Below the pieces are notes generated by a model. The model did not search any database, had not been told where the DNA came from, and saw only the letters and a list, made by a program, of their open reading frames with translations. Of a DNA stretch of 43,882 bases, positions 8,521-16,441 are shown piece after piece. Both the position numbers and the translations under genes were made by a program. Origin of the DNA: Paenibacillus herberti. Lineage in GTDB: Bacteria > Bacillota > Bacilli > Paenibacillales > Paenibacillaceae. Numbering within the stretch: position 1 is the first letter of the stretch; every line of letters begins with the position of its first letter. The stretch is from positions 1,644,855 to 1,688,736 of the forward strand of contig NZ_NMUQ01000001.1 in the NCBI RefSeq assembly GCF_002233675.1. The letters are read 5' to 3'.

Positions 8521-9360
8521 TTAAAATGCGAATCCAATTCCGCCCTCTCCAGCATGAGTTCCCATGACCGGACCCATGCAGGACAGATATACCTCGTGGA
8601 ACGGATGTTTTTCCAAAATGCGCTCCTTGACCTCAAGCGCCAACTTCTCGTTATTGCTGTGCACGATGGCAATTGCCGCATTCTCATAATCATGCTGTTT
8701 CTCATCCAGCTTGGCGATCAGGCTGTTAACCGCCTTACGGAAGCCACGCGTTTTCTCCACGACTTCAATCGTGCCCTCTTCGTTGATGCGAAGCAGCAGC
8801 TTGATGTTCAATACGGAGGCAACGCCTCCAGCCAGACGGTTCAGACGGCCGCCCTTGATTATATTTTCAAGCGTTTCCAGTGTAAAATATGCTCTCGTGT
8901 CGTCAATAAGCTGCTGGAGCTTCGTTGTCAGCTCTTCAAGGCTTGTACAACTTTCCGACCACTTGGCAGCAGTCGATACGATCAGCGACAATCCGCCGGA
9001 AAACGTTTTGGAGTCCAGCACTTCGATCTTGCCGTCAAAGCCCTCATCAAGGAGCATATCACGGGCAATTATCGCAGATTGATAGGTGCTGCTTACATTA
9101 GCCGACATGCAGATGACTAACAAGTCGCTCCCGGGCTCTGCTCTCTTATAAGCTTCCAGAAATTGAGATGGATTAGGACTAGATGTTGTTGGCAGTTTAT
9201 CAAAAGTTTTTAGTTTGTAGTAGAAGTCTTCAATGCTCGATTCCTGGGGCAAAGGGCCGTCGGAAAACAGAACCGGAAGCGGAATCACTTCGATGCCGTA
9301 TTGAGCCTGGATATGTTTAGGGATGTCAGAACCGCTATCTGTAAAAATCTTGATCGGCAT
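8521..9360 (-). CDS. DegV family fatty-acid-binding protein, 279 aa
   Basis: DegV/FakB proteins bind a fatty acid and present it to a fatty acid kinase for phosphorylation before phospholipid synthesis. The family hallmark KIFTDSGSDIP opens the protein, followed by the conserved region around TTSSPNPSQF and the C-terminal IGFAF-type ending near GTHAGEGGIG. I chose the ATG at 9360 (MPIKIF) rather than a start 20 codons upstream because AAAGGAG lies just before it. No FakA kinase gene is visible nearby. The gene is a single unit closed by its own terminator. Confidence 0.88.
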   Translation of the reverse strand: MPIKIFTDSGSDIPKHIQAQYGIEVIPLPVLFSDGPLPQESSIEDFYYKLKTFDKLPTTSSPNPSQFLEAYKRAEPGSDLLVICMSANVSSTYQSAIIARDMLLDEGFDGKIEVLDSKTFSGGLSLIVSTAAKWSESCTSLEELTTKLQQLIDDTRAYFTLETLENIIKGGRLNRLAGGVASVLNIKLLLRINEEGTIEVVEKTRGFRKAVNSLIAKLDEKQHDYENAAIAIVHSNNEKLALEVKERILEKHPFHEVYLSCMGPVMGTHAGEGGIGFAF

Positions 9361-9498
9361 AAGAGGGCTCCTTTCGTTCAAGCCATTATACCGAGAAACA
9401 GACCTAGTCAGTAGTAACATTTATAACTTGTCAAAATCGAATATATGTGTTAACAAGTGCGCTGCGGACAAAAATATGTCACATAATGACGCGGGTGC

Positions 9499-10086
9499 TT
9501 ATCGGGCGTCCAGCTCTATACCGCGGACTTTGGAGAACACCATCGTATCCTCTAGCTCTCCTTGTGTGTTGCGGCAACTCTGGCGCAAGATGCCTTCCAG
9601 GGTGAAGTCGCAACGACGGGCGACATTGGCGCTCGGCGTATTAAGGCTGTCGCAACGGATCTCGATCCGGTTCGCGGCCAGCTGAGTTGCAGCAAATTCG
9701 GTAATGGCGTGGACTGCTTCCGTTATATAACCTTTCCCGGCTTCGCTCGTACGCACCCAATATCCAATCTCAAAGCTGCGGTTGTCCCAGTTGATCCGAT
9801 GCAGACCGCTGCTGCCGATCAATCTTCCCGAATGCTTGTCTGTGAGCATTAGCCGTAGGTTGGAGCGTTCCTGAAAAGCAAGTGACGCTTGACGAATGTT
9901 TATCTCGGATTGCTCCTCAGTAGGAGCGCTTTGCGCCCACGGCATCCACGGCTTCAATTGATCCAAACTTTCCACTATCGCTTCATTCACTGCCGGGCCG
10001 TCACCGAAGCGTGGAGCTCGAATCAGTAGGCGGCTGCTCTCAAACGAATCATCAAAATCAATCATAACCGGATTAATCTCGCTCAT
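9499..10086 (-). CDS. GNAT N-acetyltransferase, RimJ/RimL type, 195 aa
   Basis: This is predicted to transfer acetyl from acetyl-CoA to an amine, possibly a protein N terminus or small molecule. The fold is recognisable from SSRLLIRAPRFGD at the N terminus, the central GLHRINWDNRSFEIGYWV strand pair, the acetyl-CoA loop around RTSEAGKGYITEA, and the NTPSANVARRCDFTLEG helix typical of RimJ/RimL. GGAGG sits 8 nt before the ATG at 10086, so the upstream TTG is rejected. The substrate cannot be read from sequence. It stands alone, with no partner in a shared operon. Confidence 0.85.
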   Translation of the reverse strand: MSEINPVMIDFDDSFESSRLLIRAPRFGDGPAVNEAIVESLDQLKPWMPWAQSAPTEEQSEINIRQASLAFQERSNLRLMLTDKHSGRLIGSSGLHRINWDNRSFEIGYWVRTSEAGKGYITEAVHAITEFAATQLAANRIEIRCDSLNTPSANVARRCDFTLEGILRQSCRNTQGELEDTMVFSKVRGIELDAR

Positions 10087-10178
10087 CCTATCGACCTCCA
10101 AGAAAGAATGTTCCCATCATAACTGATCTTGGAAGTTTCGGCTATATAAGTTTGAACCTGGGAATATAACGGCGAAGC

Positions 10179-10212
10179 TCGCTGCGCGAACCAATCCTTC
10201 TTCCGATTGCTG
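10179..10212 (+). repeat. 34-bp dispersed intergenic repeat, copy A
   Basis: This 34-nt stretch, starting TCGCTGCGCGAACC, recurs in inverted orientation at 26390-26423 with one mismatch. Both copies are intergenic and 16 kb apart. No gene or terminator explains it. Confidence 0.7.
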
Positions 10213-10296
10213 GCGGAGTTCCATTATGATTTAATCTCCTTTATAATTATTCATATTAAATAACTTATTCGACATAAAGAGATTGGAGTGTTCATC

Positions 10297-10860
10297 ATGG
10301 GATTAAAACAGAAGTTTACTCTCGTCATCAGACGTGTGCGAGGCATCATGCAATTAGGCAGAAGAGGTTATTCATTTCGCGATGCTCCATCGATCCGAGG
10401 CAAGGTGTATGTTAATCATTTTGGCGAGCTGATCATTGGCAAAAGATTCTCTATGGTGGGCAGGCCCTGGCATAGCCAGCTTACGGTCGATAAGGGAGCC
10501 AAGCTTGAGTTCGGCTCCAATGTGTTCATCAACGCAGGCTGCGGCATCGCCGCCACAAAATCAATCAGGATTGGCAACGATGTGCGCATCGGTCCCAGGA
10601 CAAGCATCATGGATAGCGACTACCACCGGCTGGATGCGGATACGAATTATAGCGACCTGTCCAAGCCGGTCACAATCGGCAACAATGTATGGATCGGCAC
10701 CCGCTGCACCATTCTCGCCGGGGTGACGATTGGCGACGGCGCGGTCATCGCCGCTGGCAGTACGGTTATTCGCGATATTCCCGCGAATACAGTTGCTGGC
10801 GGAACGCCAGCTAAGGTTATCCGCCAGTTGAATATTCCAGAAGGCTGGGTTAGAGGCTGA
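10297..10860 (+). CDS. hexapeptide-repeat acyltransferase (LbH/maltose O-acetyltransferase type), 187 aa
   Basis: A left-handed beta-helix acyltransferase, expected to move an acetyl group to a sugar or similar acceptor. Repeating hexapeptides run from about residue 60 to 165, for example [20 protein letters not shown] and [20 protein letters not shown], with the family's catalytic His in DYHR. The C-terminal [10 protein letters not shown] motif is typical of the CysE/LacA/NodL group. GGAG ends 9 nt before the ATG at 10297; a GTG at 10288 overlaps the ribosome site and is less likely. The basic N terminus (about 40 residues) precedes the helix. It could modify surface polysaccharide, but no sugar genes adjoin it. 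Confidence 0.85.
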   Translation: MGLKQKFTLVIRRVRGIMQLGRRGYSFRDAPSIRGKVYVNHFGELIIGKRFSMVGRPWHSQLTVDKGAKLEFGSNVFINAGCGIAATKSIRIGNDVRIGPRTSIMDSDYHRLDADTNYSDLSKPVTIGNNVWIGTRCTILAGVTIGDGAVIAAGSTVIRDIPANTVAGGTPAKVIRQLNIPEGWVRG

Positions 10861-10973
10861 CTTGCGGTCGTTTCTGGGCAGCTGAATAGCTGGACAGCTA
10901 GCTAGCCGGTGGAACGCTGCTGTTCCGTTTTTATTTTGAGCAGAATACAAAGAGAGAAGAAGTGTGCCGAAAA

Positions 10974-11016
10974 AATGGGAGAAGACTGAGCTTGACTCAG
11001 TTTTCTCCCATCTTTT
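10974..11016 (+). terminator. intrinsic terminator of acyltransferase gene
   Basis: A 15-bp stem, TGGGAGAAGACTGAG at 10976-10990 against 10996-11010, with one G-T wobble and a 5-nt loop, followed by a T-rich tail. It closes the plus-strand acyltransferase transcript about 115 bp past the stop. Confidence 0.75.
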
Positions 11017-11096
11017 CTGTAAAAGCTACTATTGAATCGTTCCCAACACTAACTAACTAAACTACTCCTCACCCATCAGCCTGACCATTCATGCGC

Positions 11097-11279
11097 TAAC
11101 GGAACTCAGAGAGCTTATTTCCCATCAAACACGGGTTCATGCTAGTTAACGGAACTGAGACGCGTTATTCGGGTCAGGGATGATAATATCCCCAAGATAA
11201 TGCCGAAATAGCGTCTCTCAGTTCCGTTACGCCTCGAAATCCTTCGATTTTCCCGAAATAAGGCTTCTCAGTTCCGTTA
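11097..11279. repeat. four-copy 27-bp intergenic repeat cluster, two direct and two inverted
   Basis: The unit TAACGGAACTGAGA plus GC-TTATTCGGG-like sequence occurs at 11097-11123 and 11147-11173, and in inverted orientation at 11203-11229 and 11253-11279. Units differ by a few bases. Opposite copies can pair to make large cruciform or RNA hairpins. The cluster fills most of the 474-bp gap between the acyltransferase and the ABC permease; apart from it and the terminator I see nothing else there. Confidence 0.8.
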
Positions 11280-11334
11280 CGTAATATAGAAGGGCGTCCC
11301 ATGCCTCGGCCCGCGCATCTCATTTACCCATCGA

Positions 11335-12087
11335 TTAAATCGCTTCCTGTTTTTTCATAATGTACGTTGACAATAACATAAACACGATCACATAGGCAGC
11401 TAATATAAGGGCGCCATTCCAGTCTATTGCCGTTCCACCAACCAGATTCCAAGCACCATGCCCCAATTGGTAGGTCGGTGTGAATTCAGCAATTGTTTGC
11501 ATTGTACTAGACATAGAAGCTGACGGAAACCAAAGACCACCCAAAATTGAAAGCCCCATGTATACCATTAGCGCAAGAACCTGGACCGCATCAGCATTTT
11601 TGATTGAACCAAGCAACGTGCCTAACGCCATGAACGAGAATCCGCCAATCCAGATCCAAAGCCCACTTTCTATCCAAATTGTAGAAGATAAATGAATTCC
11701 CTTACCAAATCCGCCAATAATGAACATCAATAAAACAATAGCTAAGTTAATCAAGCCTTGCGCCACCACTTTAGAAAGGATATATGATCCAGGAGGGAGC
11801 GGTGTAATTTTCAGCATGCGGATCCAGCCTTGTGAACGCTCTCTAGAAATTCTTTGAGCAAACGAAGTTAAACCTGCACCTACCACACCGTATACCGTCA
11901 TCGACATTAGATAATAAGTAGCCCAATCCGTACCATTTATTTTCGCACCACTATCCATTGTACTGGTAAAAAGAAAAAAGAAGGCAACCGGCATAACCAC
12001 CGAGAAAAAAACAAACCGTTTATTCCGTATCGTCCTCAAAAGCTCCGCTTTACACTGGGCTATTGTCGCATTAAGTTTTGTATTCAC
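11335..12087 (-). CDS. ABC-2 type transporter permease, 250 aa
   Basis: Membrane half of an exporter whose ATPase is encoded just upstream. Six hydrophobic segments, the N-terminal cytoplasmic helix (QCKAELLRTIRNKR) and the ABC-2 signature region SRERSQGWIRMLKITPLPPGSYILSK are visible, as is a fifth/sixth segment ending near MKKQEAI. It starts with GTG at 12087, placed 9 nt after AAAGGAG that lies inside the last codons of the ATPase gene, so the two are translationally linked. Such pairs commonly export drugs, lantibiotics or lipids; the cargo here is not evident. Confidence 0.88.
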   Translation of the reverse strand: MNTKLNATIAQCKAELLRTIRNKRFVFFSVVMPVAFFFLFTSTMDSGAKINGTDWATYYLMSMTVYGVVGAGLTSFAQRISRERSQGWIRMLKITPLPPGSYILSKVVAQGLINLAIVLLMFIIGGFGKGIHLSSTIWIESGLWIWIGGFSFMALGTLLGSIKNADAVQVLALMVYMGLSILGGLWFPSASMSSTMQTIAEFTPTYQLGHGAWNLVGGTAIDWNGALILAAYVIVFMLLSTYIMKKQEAI

Positions 12088-12088
12088 C

Positions 12089-13000
12089 CTAAACCGCTCC
12101 TTTTAATTCATTTGTATTTTGAACGAGTGCTTGGAAGGCATCTTCCAGACCACCGCTTTTAATTTCAATATCACACATGTCGATATTCTTTTCTATTAGA
12201 GCAACTATCAATCGATCCGTATCACTGCTTGCAAGCTTAACTCTGCGTCCACTCCACTCCACGTTCGCAACTCCCGGGACAGCTTGCAACGTTTCTGTTG
12301 TAACAGATGCTCCAGCTGTAAACGAGATGACGCGCCCTGTTGTTCCAGCTTTAATCTCACTCGGCGTACCATCTGCCACTAGCTTCCCGTTATTGATGAC
12401 GACAATGCGATCGGCTACATTGTCCGCTTCATCTAAGTAATGGGTCGTTAATACAACCGTCCGACCTCTCCCAGCCATTGTCCGAATCGTTTCCCAAAAA
12501 AGCTGACGCGAAGTAATATCCATCCCCACCGTAGGCTCATCAAGAAAAATAATTTCTGGATCTCCTGCAACTGCTAATGCGAATCCTAACCTGCGCTGCT
12601 GCCCACCCGATAACGATATCGCCATTTTATTCATCTCTGTTTCCAATCCCGAGATATGGAGCAGTTGCTCCAGCGAAAGTGGATTGGAATAATAATTACG
12701 AAATAAATTAATCGTCTCCGCAACCTTCAGATTATCGATTACACTTACATCCTGCAGCATCGCGCCAATTCGATTGCGCACTTTAATATCACGCGGATCT
12801 TCTCCGAGCAACTTGACCTTCCCGCTTGTCGGAAGCTGCAAACCAAGAATCATCGATATAGTTGTTGTCTTTCCTGCTCCATTGGGACCAAGCAGCGCCA
12901 CTACTGTTCCACTTTCCACATTCAGTGACAAATCATCAACTGCCTTTTTTCCTTTATATTCCTTTGTTACATGTTCCAATTGAATGGCTAATTTTTTCAT
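12089..13000 (-). CDS. ABC transporter ATP-binding protein (exporter type), 303 aa
   Basis: Powers the adjacent permease. The nucleotide-binding domain (about 1-225) has Walker A GPNGAGKTT, Q-loop LQDVSVIDNL, signature LSGGQQRR and Walker B IIFLDEPTVGMD, followed by a switch His in TTHYLDEA. The C-terminal 80 residues form the extra domain usual in DrrA-like exporter ATPases. I chose the ATG at 13000 because the AGGAGG at 13011-13016 is only one base from the ATG at 13009 but 10 nt from this one; either is possible. No sensor kinase or self-protection genes adjoin the pair. Confidence 0.88.
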   Translation of the reverse strand: MKKLAIQLEHVTKEYKGKKAVDDLSLNVESGTVVALLGPNGAGKTTTISMILGLQLPTSGKVKLLGEDPRDIKVRNRIGAMLQDVSVIDNLKVAETINLFRNYYSNPLSLEQLLHISGLETEMNKMAISLSGGQQRRLGFALAVAGDPEIIFLDEPTVGMDITSRQLFWETIRTMAGRGRTVVLTTHYLDEADNVADRIVVINNGKLVADGTPSEIKAGTTGRVISFTAGASVTTETLQAVPGVANVEWSGRRVKLASSDTDRLIVALIEKNIDMCDIEIKSGGLEDAFQALVQNTNELKGAV

Positions 13001-13096
13001 AAATTTCATTCCTCCTACGATTTTGTGCTCTTCTTTTGTCTATACACATCTTACGGAACCGATCGTATGTTTATAACTGGCTTCCACCACGCTCTA

Positions 13097-13113
13097 CTGC
13101 GCGTTAGCTTAAT
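13097..13113. repeat. 17-bp direct repeat, copy 1, flanking the NUDIX gene
   Basis: CTGCGCGTTAGCTTAAT here matches CTGCACGTTAGCTTAAT at 14257-14273 with one difference. The pair brackets the NUDIX gene exactly, one at its 3' side and one at its 5' side, in the same orientation. Confidence 0.6.
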
Positions 13114-13346
13114 ATGAAATTTATTTTTTACGTAGTAACTCTGCCTCTTGTATACTTTCTTTTAGCCAGATAGGAGCCATTGGACTATCCAGTATTTCAT
13201 CAGTTGTCATCCAGTACACAGCATCAACTTCATCTGGACTCTTAACATAAGGTTCACCCTTGTCAAACTCGCAAAGGAAAACAATATCAATAACTTCACT
13301 ACCATTGTCTAAAATAAACGAGGTGTTTCTAACAAAATCCGAGGCT

Positions 13347-13999
13347 AGAAAGCCCCCGGCTTCAGCCGTGGGATGAATAGACTCCAAGACGAGAGGGAGG
13401 TTTCACCCTACCTTAATCGTCTTGCCTTTTTTGATTCTATTTGCTGCAGTAAATAAAGTAAACGGATACAATAGAATTATGGAAAACGGATGTAGAACAA
13501 CAAAACGAGCTGATTCACTACCACCTTTGCTATGGACGCGTTTCTCGCAGCGAACATAACCGAATGAAACCATGAAGCGTTCTGTCGAAGGTCAAAAACC
13601 AAGGGGGTGAACAACGTGCAACCTATAACGATTCAGATTCGCATTTATCCGAGCGATCCTGCTCTGCTGATACAAATGGGTAACGAGTATATCAACACCG
13701 TCAATCGCTTAACCGAACAAGCCGAATGGCAAGGTTCATTCCCTAAGCTGACTTCCAAGACAGTACAAGCAAATCTGCCATCCGCGATTAAGAATCAGCT
13801 TATTCGTGATGCGAAGAGCATCTACCAGAAATCCAAAAAGGACATTGATGGTCATAGTCGAACAGCCTAGTCAGCTAGATGCTCTGGACTAGGATGGGCG
13901 AATGAACTCGCCCTTAACTTAGCCGCTGGACAAAACGGAAACGGCCTGCGTCCGTAAACGAGCTAAGAATCCCACGGATTCATCCGTGTGGAGGTTCAA
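13347..13999 (+). mobile_element. non-autonomous IS200/IS605-type element (about 651 bp) inside NUDIX gene
   Basis: Sub-terminal hairpins mark both ends: CCCCCGGCT/AGCCGTGGG at about 13353-13372, and CCCACGGAT/TCCGTGTGG at about 13970-13991 followed by TTCAA at 13995-13999, as is usual for the right end of tnpB elements. There are no terminal inverted repeats or target duplications, as expected for this single-strand transposition class. It carries only the beginning and a short end of tnpB and no tnpA, so it would need a helper transposase. The boundary is fixed to within 1-2 bases by restoration of the host frame. Confidence 0.8.
13616..13870 (+). pseudogene. tnpB N-terminal fragment, internally deleted
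   Basis: The frame starts at GTG 13616 after AAGGGGG and reads VQPITIQIRIYPSDPALLIQ and onward, typical of the start of TnpB-like RNA-guided nucleases of IS605/IS1341 elements. It ends after about 84 codons at TAG. In the same frame beyond the stop, sequence near 13890-13957 reads GWANELALNLAAGQNGNGLRP then stop, resembling a TnpB tail. The catalytic RuvC-like core and zinc finger are missing, so no nuclease can be made. Confidence 0.75.
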
Positions 14000-14256
14000 T
14001 CCCACCTCTTCAAAGAGTTCTCTTTTGAGGGTTCTTTCTAATATATCTTTGGTGTTCCCCTCATTTTCAACTGTACCTCCAACAAGAGAAAGAAGTCCCC
14101 CAGCATGCCCCTCTTTCATACTGCGTCCAATTATTAGCCACTTATCTTCTTGAAAAACAGCTCCTTCTACATTTACGTAAAACATTTGTTGGACCACCTT
14201 ATTTTCCGTTTTATAGTCAACTTCGCTTAGAAAGATGGCATATCCTTCTTTACTTA

Positions 14257-14541
14257 CCTGCACGTTAGCTTAATGAGGTCACGATAGTCTAGCAGCCTCA
14301 TTTAAGATAGTCGGTAACTCTGGAGATGCTGGAGCCAATAAAAAAGCGAACACCAGAGTTAGAGATGGAGTTCGACCCCTTATCAGATTAGATTCTATTT
14401 ACGTTAGCGGAATAAAGGATTTATCTTGGTAGTTGTAGAATTTACTAGCGCTATGTGAACCGAGGGAAGAACTTATGTTCTCTTTCTATTATATACCAGC
14501 CTTTTTAGTAATTCATGAAACATAAAAAGGAGTTGGAATGT
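14257..14541. repeat. repeat-rich gap: 17-bp direct repeat copy 2 and palindromes
   Basis: The gap upstream of the NUDIX start holds CTGCACGTTAGCTTAAT (14257-14273), a hairpin-forming TTAATGAGG...CCTCATTTAA (about 14269-14304), and an inverted repeat TAACTCTGG (14315-14323) with CCAGAGTTA (14353-14361). A third CGTTAGC occurs near 14411. No gene is visible. The dense palindromes suggest a recombination or mobile-element scar, but the class is not clear. Confidence 0.45.
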
Positions 14542-14807
14542 ATGAAGCTTAGGCAAGGCACACCGGAAGAAGCAGGGCTGTCCTCGAAAAAGATTTTTCG
14601 CATGGAGAAAATGGTAGAAGAATGGGCGAATAATAAAGTATCTCAAGCTTTTATCATCGTCGTAGCTCGTAAGGGTATTATCGTTAGCCATCAAGCTTAC
14701 GGTGCCGCATCCCCAGGCGTAGAAGCGGCTCCACTATCGAGGAATACGATTTTCCCGCTCGCGTCGATTTCAAAACCGATTACGGCTACAGCGGCCATGA
14801 TATAAGT
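14542..14807 (+). pseudogene. beta-lactamase-family serine hydrolase, N-terminal fragment
   Basis: The frame starts at ATG 14542, 9 nt after AAGGAG, and reads MKLRQGTPEEAGLSSKKIFR and on. It contains the nucleophile motif SxxK as SISK in FPLASISKPITATAAMI, typical of class C beta-lactamase/penicillin-binding-protein-like esterases. It stops after about 87 codons, where tnpB-derived sequence begins. The downstream Tyr-x-Asn and HxG regions are nowhere in the window, so the rest of the gene has been lost, not just separated. The product should be non-functional. Confidence 0.8.
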
Positions 14808-14987
14808 GTCATAGCGAAAAATTATCCATCCAGTCAACTGTGTCATGTTTGCGGATTCCGCAATCCCGAAGTCAAACAGCTGGGCATACGGGAATGGAGC
14901 TGTTCCGATTGTGGCACACAGCATGACCGTGATCATAATGCTAGTTTGAACATCTTGAACGAAGGACTTCGTTTGCTTGTTGGGTGA
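14808..14987 (+). pseudogene. tnpB C-terminal fragment with zinc finger
   Basis: In frame from 14808 the sequence reads KNYPSSQLCHVCGF and continues through CSDCGTQHDRDHNASLNIL to a TGA at 14985-14987. The paired CxxC motifs form the TnpB zinc finger, and DRDHNAS carries the last RuvC-type Asp. Only 59 codons remain and no start or ribosome site precedes them. It differs from the tail in the NUDIX-borne element, so it came from a second, distinct element. Confidence 0.85.
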
Positions 14988-15093
14988 CGCCAACTGAACT
15001 GCGGGAACCGCAGGGATCGCTTGCTAATAAAGGGAAGGGTTGCTTCTCTGTTCGCAAGAATCCCCCACCTCCACAGGTGGCGGGAGTGTTCAA
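14988..15093 (+). mobile_element. right end of a second IS605/IS1341-type element
   Basis: Downstream of the tnpB tail are two hairpin-forming stretches: ACTGCGGGAACCGCAGGG near 14998, and CCACCTCCACAGGTGG at 15065-15080, with TTCAA at 15089-15093. This is the usual layout of the right end, from which guide (omega or re) RNA is made in intact elements. The left end and most of tnpB are gone. The flanking DNA after 15093 does not resume the hydrolase gene. Confidence 0.65.
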
Positions 15094-15197
15094 TCAATAA
15101 TGCCGTTATAGCTGCAATTGAGGATTGAGGCTGCATTATTAACGGATAAGCCTCGTTGCCTGTAAAGTAGAGGGTAGTCAAATTAAAGAGGTGGGTT

Positions 15198-15395
15198 ATG
15201 TCGAGACATTACTGTCCGCTATACAGAGAAGAAATTCCAGTAGGACTGTGTGTAGAAGTAATCTTTGAAACTCAAGGTTTAAAAAAGAAAGAAGAATTAA
15301 TTACCATCTCGAAGTGGATTACAAAAACAAGTATTCAAGAAGTTACGTTGTACTGTCAGCGATGCCCAAGACATGAACCATTCCATCCTTTGTAG
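15198..15395 (+). CDS. small Cys-containing hypothetical protein, 65 aa
   Basis: Begins MSRHYCPLYREEIPVGLC after AGAGGTGGG and ends CQRCPRHEPFHPL. The four cysteines, including a C-terminal CxxC, suggest a small zinc ribbon. No membrane segment is present. I do not recognise the family. It lies between a broken mobile element and a duplicated gene fragment, so it may itself be a survivor of a rearrangement. The protein coding call rests on the ribosome site and the sensible composition. Confidence 0.5.
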   Translation: MSRHYCPLYREEIPVGLCVEVIFETQGLKKKEELITISKWITKTSIQEVTLYCQRCPRHEPFHPL

Positions 15396-15408
15396 AGAAA
15401 ACGATAAC

Positions 15409-15660
15409 AACCAAAAATCCGCTCCTGCTACCAGGAACGGATTACGGCTGCGCTTTCTTCCGAAGAATACTAATGTTTGTCCAAGCTTTTCTCGCCTATG
15501 GCGAACACCGAGTAACCGAGAAAACTTGACCGACCTTGGAATACTTCCCGGTATGCCCCGAACAATCGAGCTTGATCCGCCCCGTCTATCTTCTCGGAAG
15601 GTGAGGGATTCCATGGCTCGCGGGCCGCAGGGAAGCCTAGCTCCGCTACATCAATATTCC
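15409..15660 (-). pseudogene. partial duplicate of the glycoside hydrolase 3' end
   Basis: About 250 bp here match 16408-16700 at roughly 90 percent by eye, including the terminator hairpin and the coding sequence for REPWNPSPSEK...GYSVFAIGE. The copy lacks a 12-base stretch, has an early stop after SLDKH, and starts abruptly at the ...VAELGFPA region. It is a decayed 3' duplicate of the hydrolase gene ending at 16426 and cannot fold a full enzyme. Confidence 0.85.
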
Positions 15661-15721
15661 ACGGAGCCTCTTTAATCATTAACTTATAATACTCAAGATC
15701 AACAAACGATTACCCTTGTTG

Positions 15722-16267
15722 TTAACTATCTCCAATTTCCTTACCGTCCTTATCATAGTATTTATATCTAAATTCATACTGTTCATCCTTTGATGCAGGT
15801 AAGTCGATCCAAGTGACAGACTTCTCATTGACATCAAACTCCTGTTGTATCACTTGTTCATTTACATTTAATTCCATTTTAGAAATATCATTATCTTGAT
15901 TTGTTACTATCATAAAATCCATTAATTCAGCTCCATTGTTCAACTCATTAATTGGGAATGTAGCAAATGATTGATTGAGACTTTTCGCTGCTTTATTCCA
16001 TTCATAATTACCCTTTTGATTTTTATTAAATTGAATATAAGCAGGACTATTATTAGATAAAAATCCTACCACCCTTAAATCATAGATATCTTTTATCTCT
16101 AAAATCTCAATAAATTCGTTTTCGTAATCCTTAATTGAAGTTATAACTTCTTTTATGGATTCTTCATCATTTCCATATAGTTTTTTTGGCTTGTCTAAAT
16201 AAAAAAATGTGAACAATGCAATCAATACTATGATAAATGAAATGTAAAGTTTCTTCTTTAACAACAT
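15722..16267 (-). CDS. membrane-anchored hypothetical protein, 181 aa, AT-rich
   Basis: The protein starts MLLKKKLYISFIIVLIALF, a Lys-rich N terminus plus one hydrophobic segment (about 7-25), so it is probably secreted or anchored facing outward. The rest is hydrophilic, rich in Asn, Asp and Glu, with no recognised domain. I chose the ATG at 16267, behind an AGGGGG 11 nt upstream; a frame from 16408 would add about 47 unlikely residues. Its AT richness contrasts with the exopolysaccharide genes on its right, and direct copies of the hydrolase 3' end flank it on both sides, so it probably arrived by insertion or duplication. Confidence 0.6.
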   Translation of the reverse strand: MLLKKKLYISFIIVLIALFTFFYLDKPKKLYGNDEESIKEVITSIKDYENEFIEILEIKDIYDLRVVGFLSNNSPAYIQFNKNQKGNYEWNKAAKSLNQSFATFPINELNNGAELMDFMIVTNQDNDISKMELNVNEQVIQQEFDVNEKSVTWIDLPASKDEQYEFRYKYYDKDGKEIGDS

Positions 16268-16410
16268 AAGCCTGAATCCCCCTCTGGAGCTGATGCAAAT
16301 TAATTTAATTTTAGCAAAAAGCTCTAAATATAGTACACGTCTATCATACGTTGTTTTCCGTCGAACTTGAATCGGTAATGAGCCAAACCTTCTGAATTCG
16401 CATAACAACC

Positions 16411-16441
16411 AAAAATCCGTTCCTGCTACCAGGAACGGATT
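16411..16441 (-). terminator. intrinsic terminator overlapping the hydrolase stop codon
   Basis: On the minus strand AATCCGTTCCTG and CAGGAACGGATT form a 12-bp stem whose loop contains the TAG stop of the hydrolase; T5 follows. The last coding codons therefore double as a terminator arm. The same hairpin recurs in the duplicate near 15411-15441. Confidence 0.8.

Larger units (their letters stand above)
13121..14185 (-). pseudogene. NUDIX hydrolase split by an IS200/IS605-type insertion
   Basis: The N-terminal part runs 14185-14000 and the C-terminal part 13348-13121. NUDIX enzymes hydrolyse nucleoside diphosphates linked to other groups. The NUDIX box is visible as GGTVENEGNTKDILERTLKRELFEEVGL, shown here as GG...RELFEEVG. 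Removing the intervening element joins ...FEEVG to LASDFVRNTSF... in one frame and gives an uninterrupted 137-aa protein with a normal C terminus (ELLRKK). The start ATG at 14185 follows AAGGTGG by 8 nt; a longer frame from GTG at 14263 lacks one. The box lies intact in the 5' fragment, but the expressed product would be truncated and probably inactive. Confidence 0.85.

Noticed and set aside
13097-14361. Integron attC sites around the NUDIX gene
   Set aside because: The core GTTAGCT does not fit GTTRRRY, and paired R and L boxes of attC are not seen; no integrase is present.
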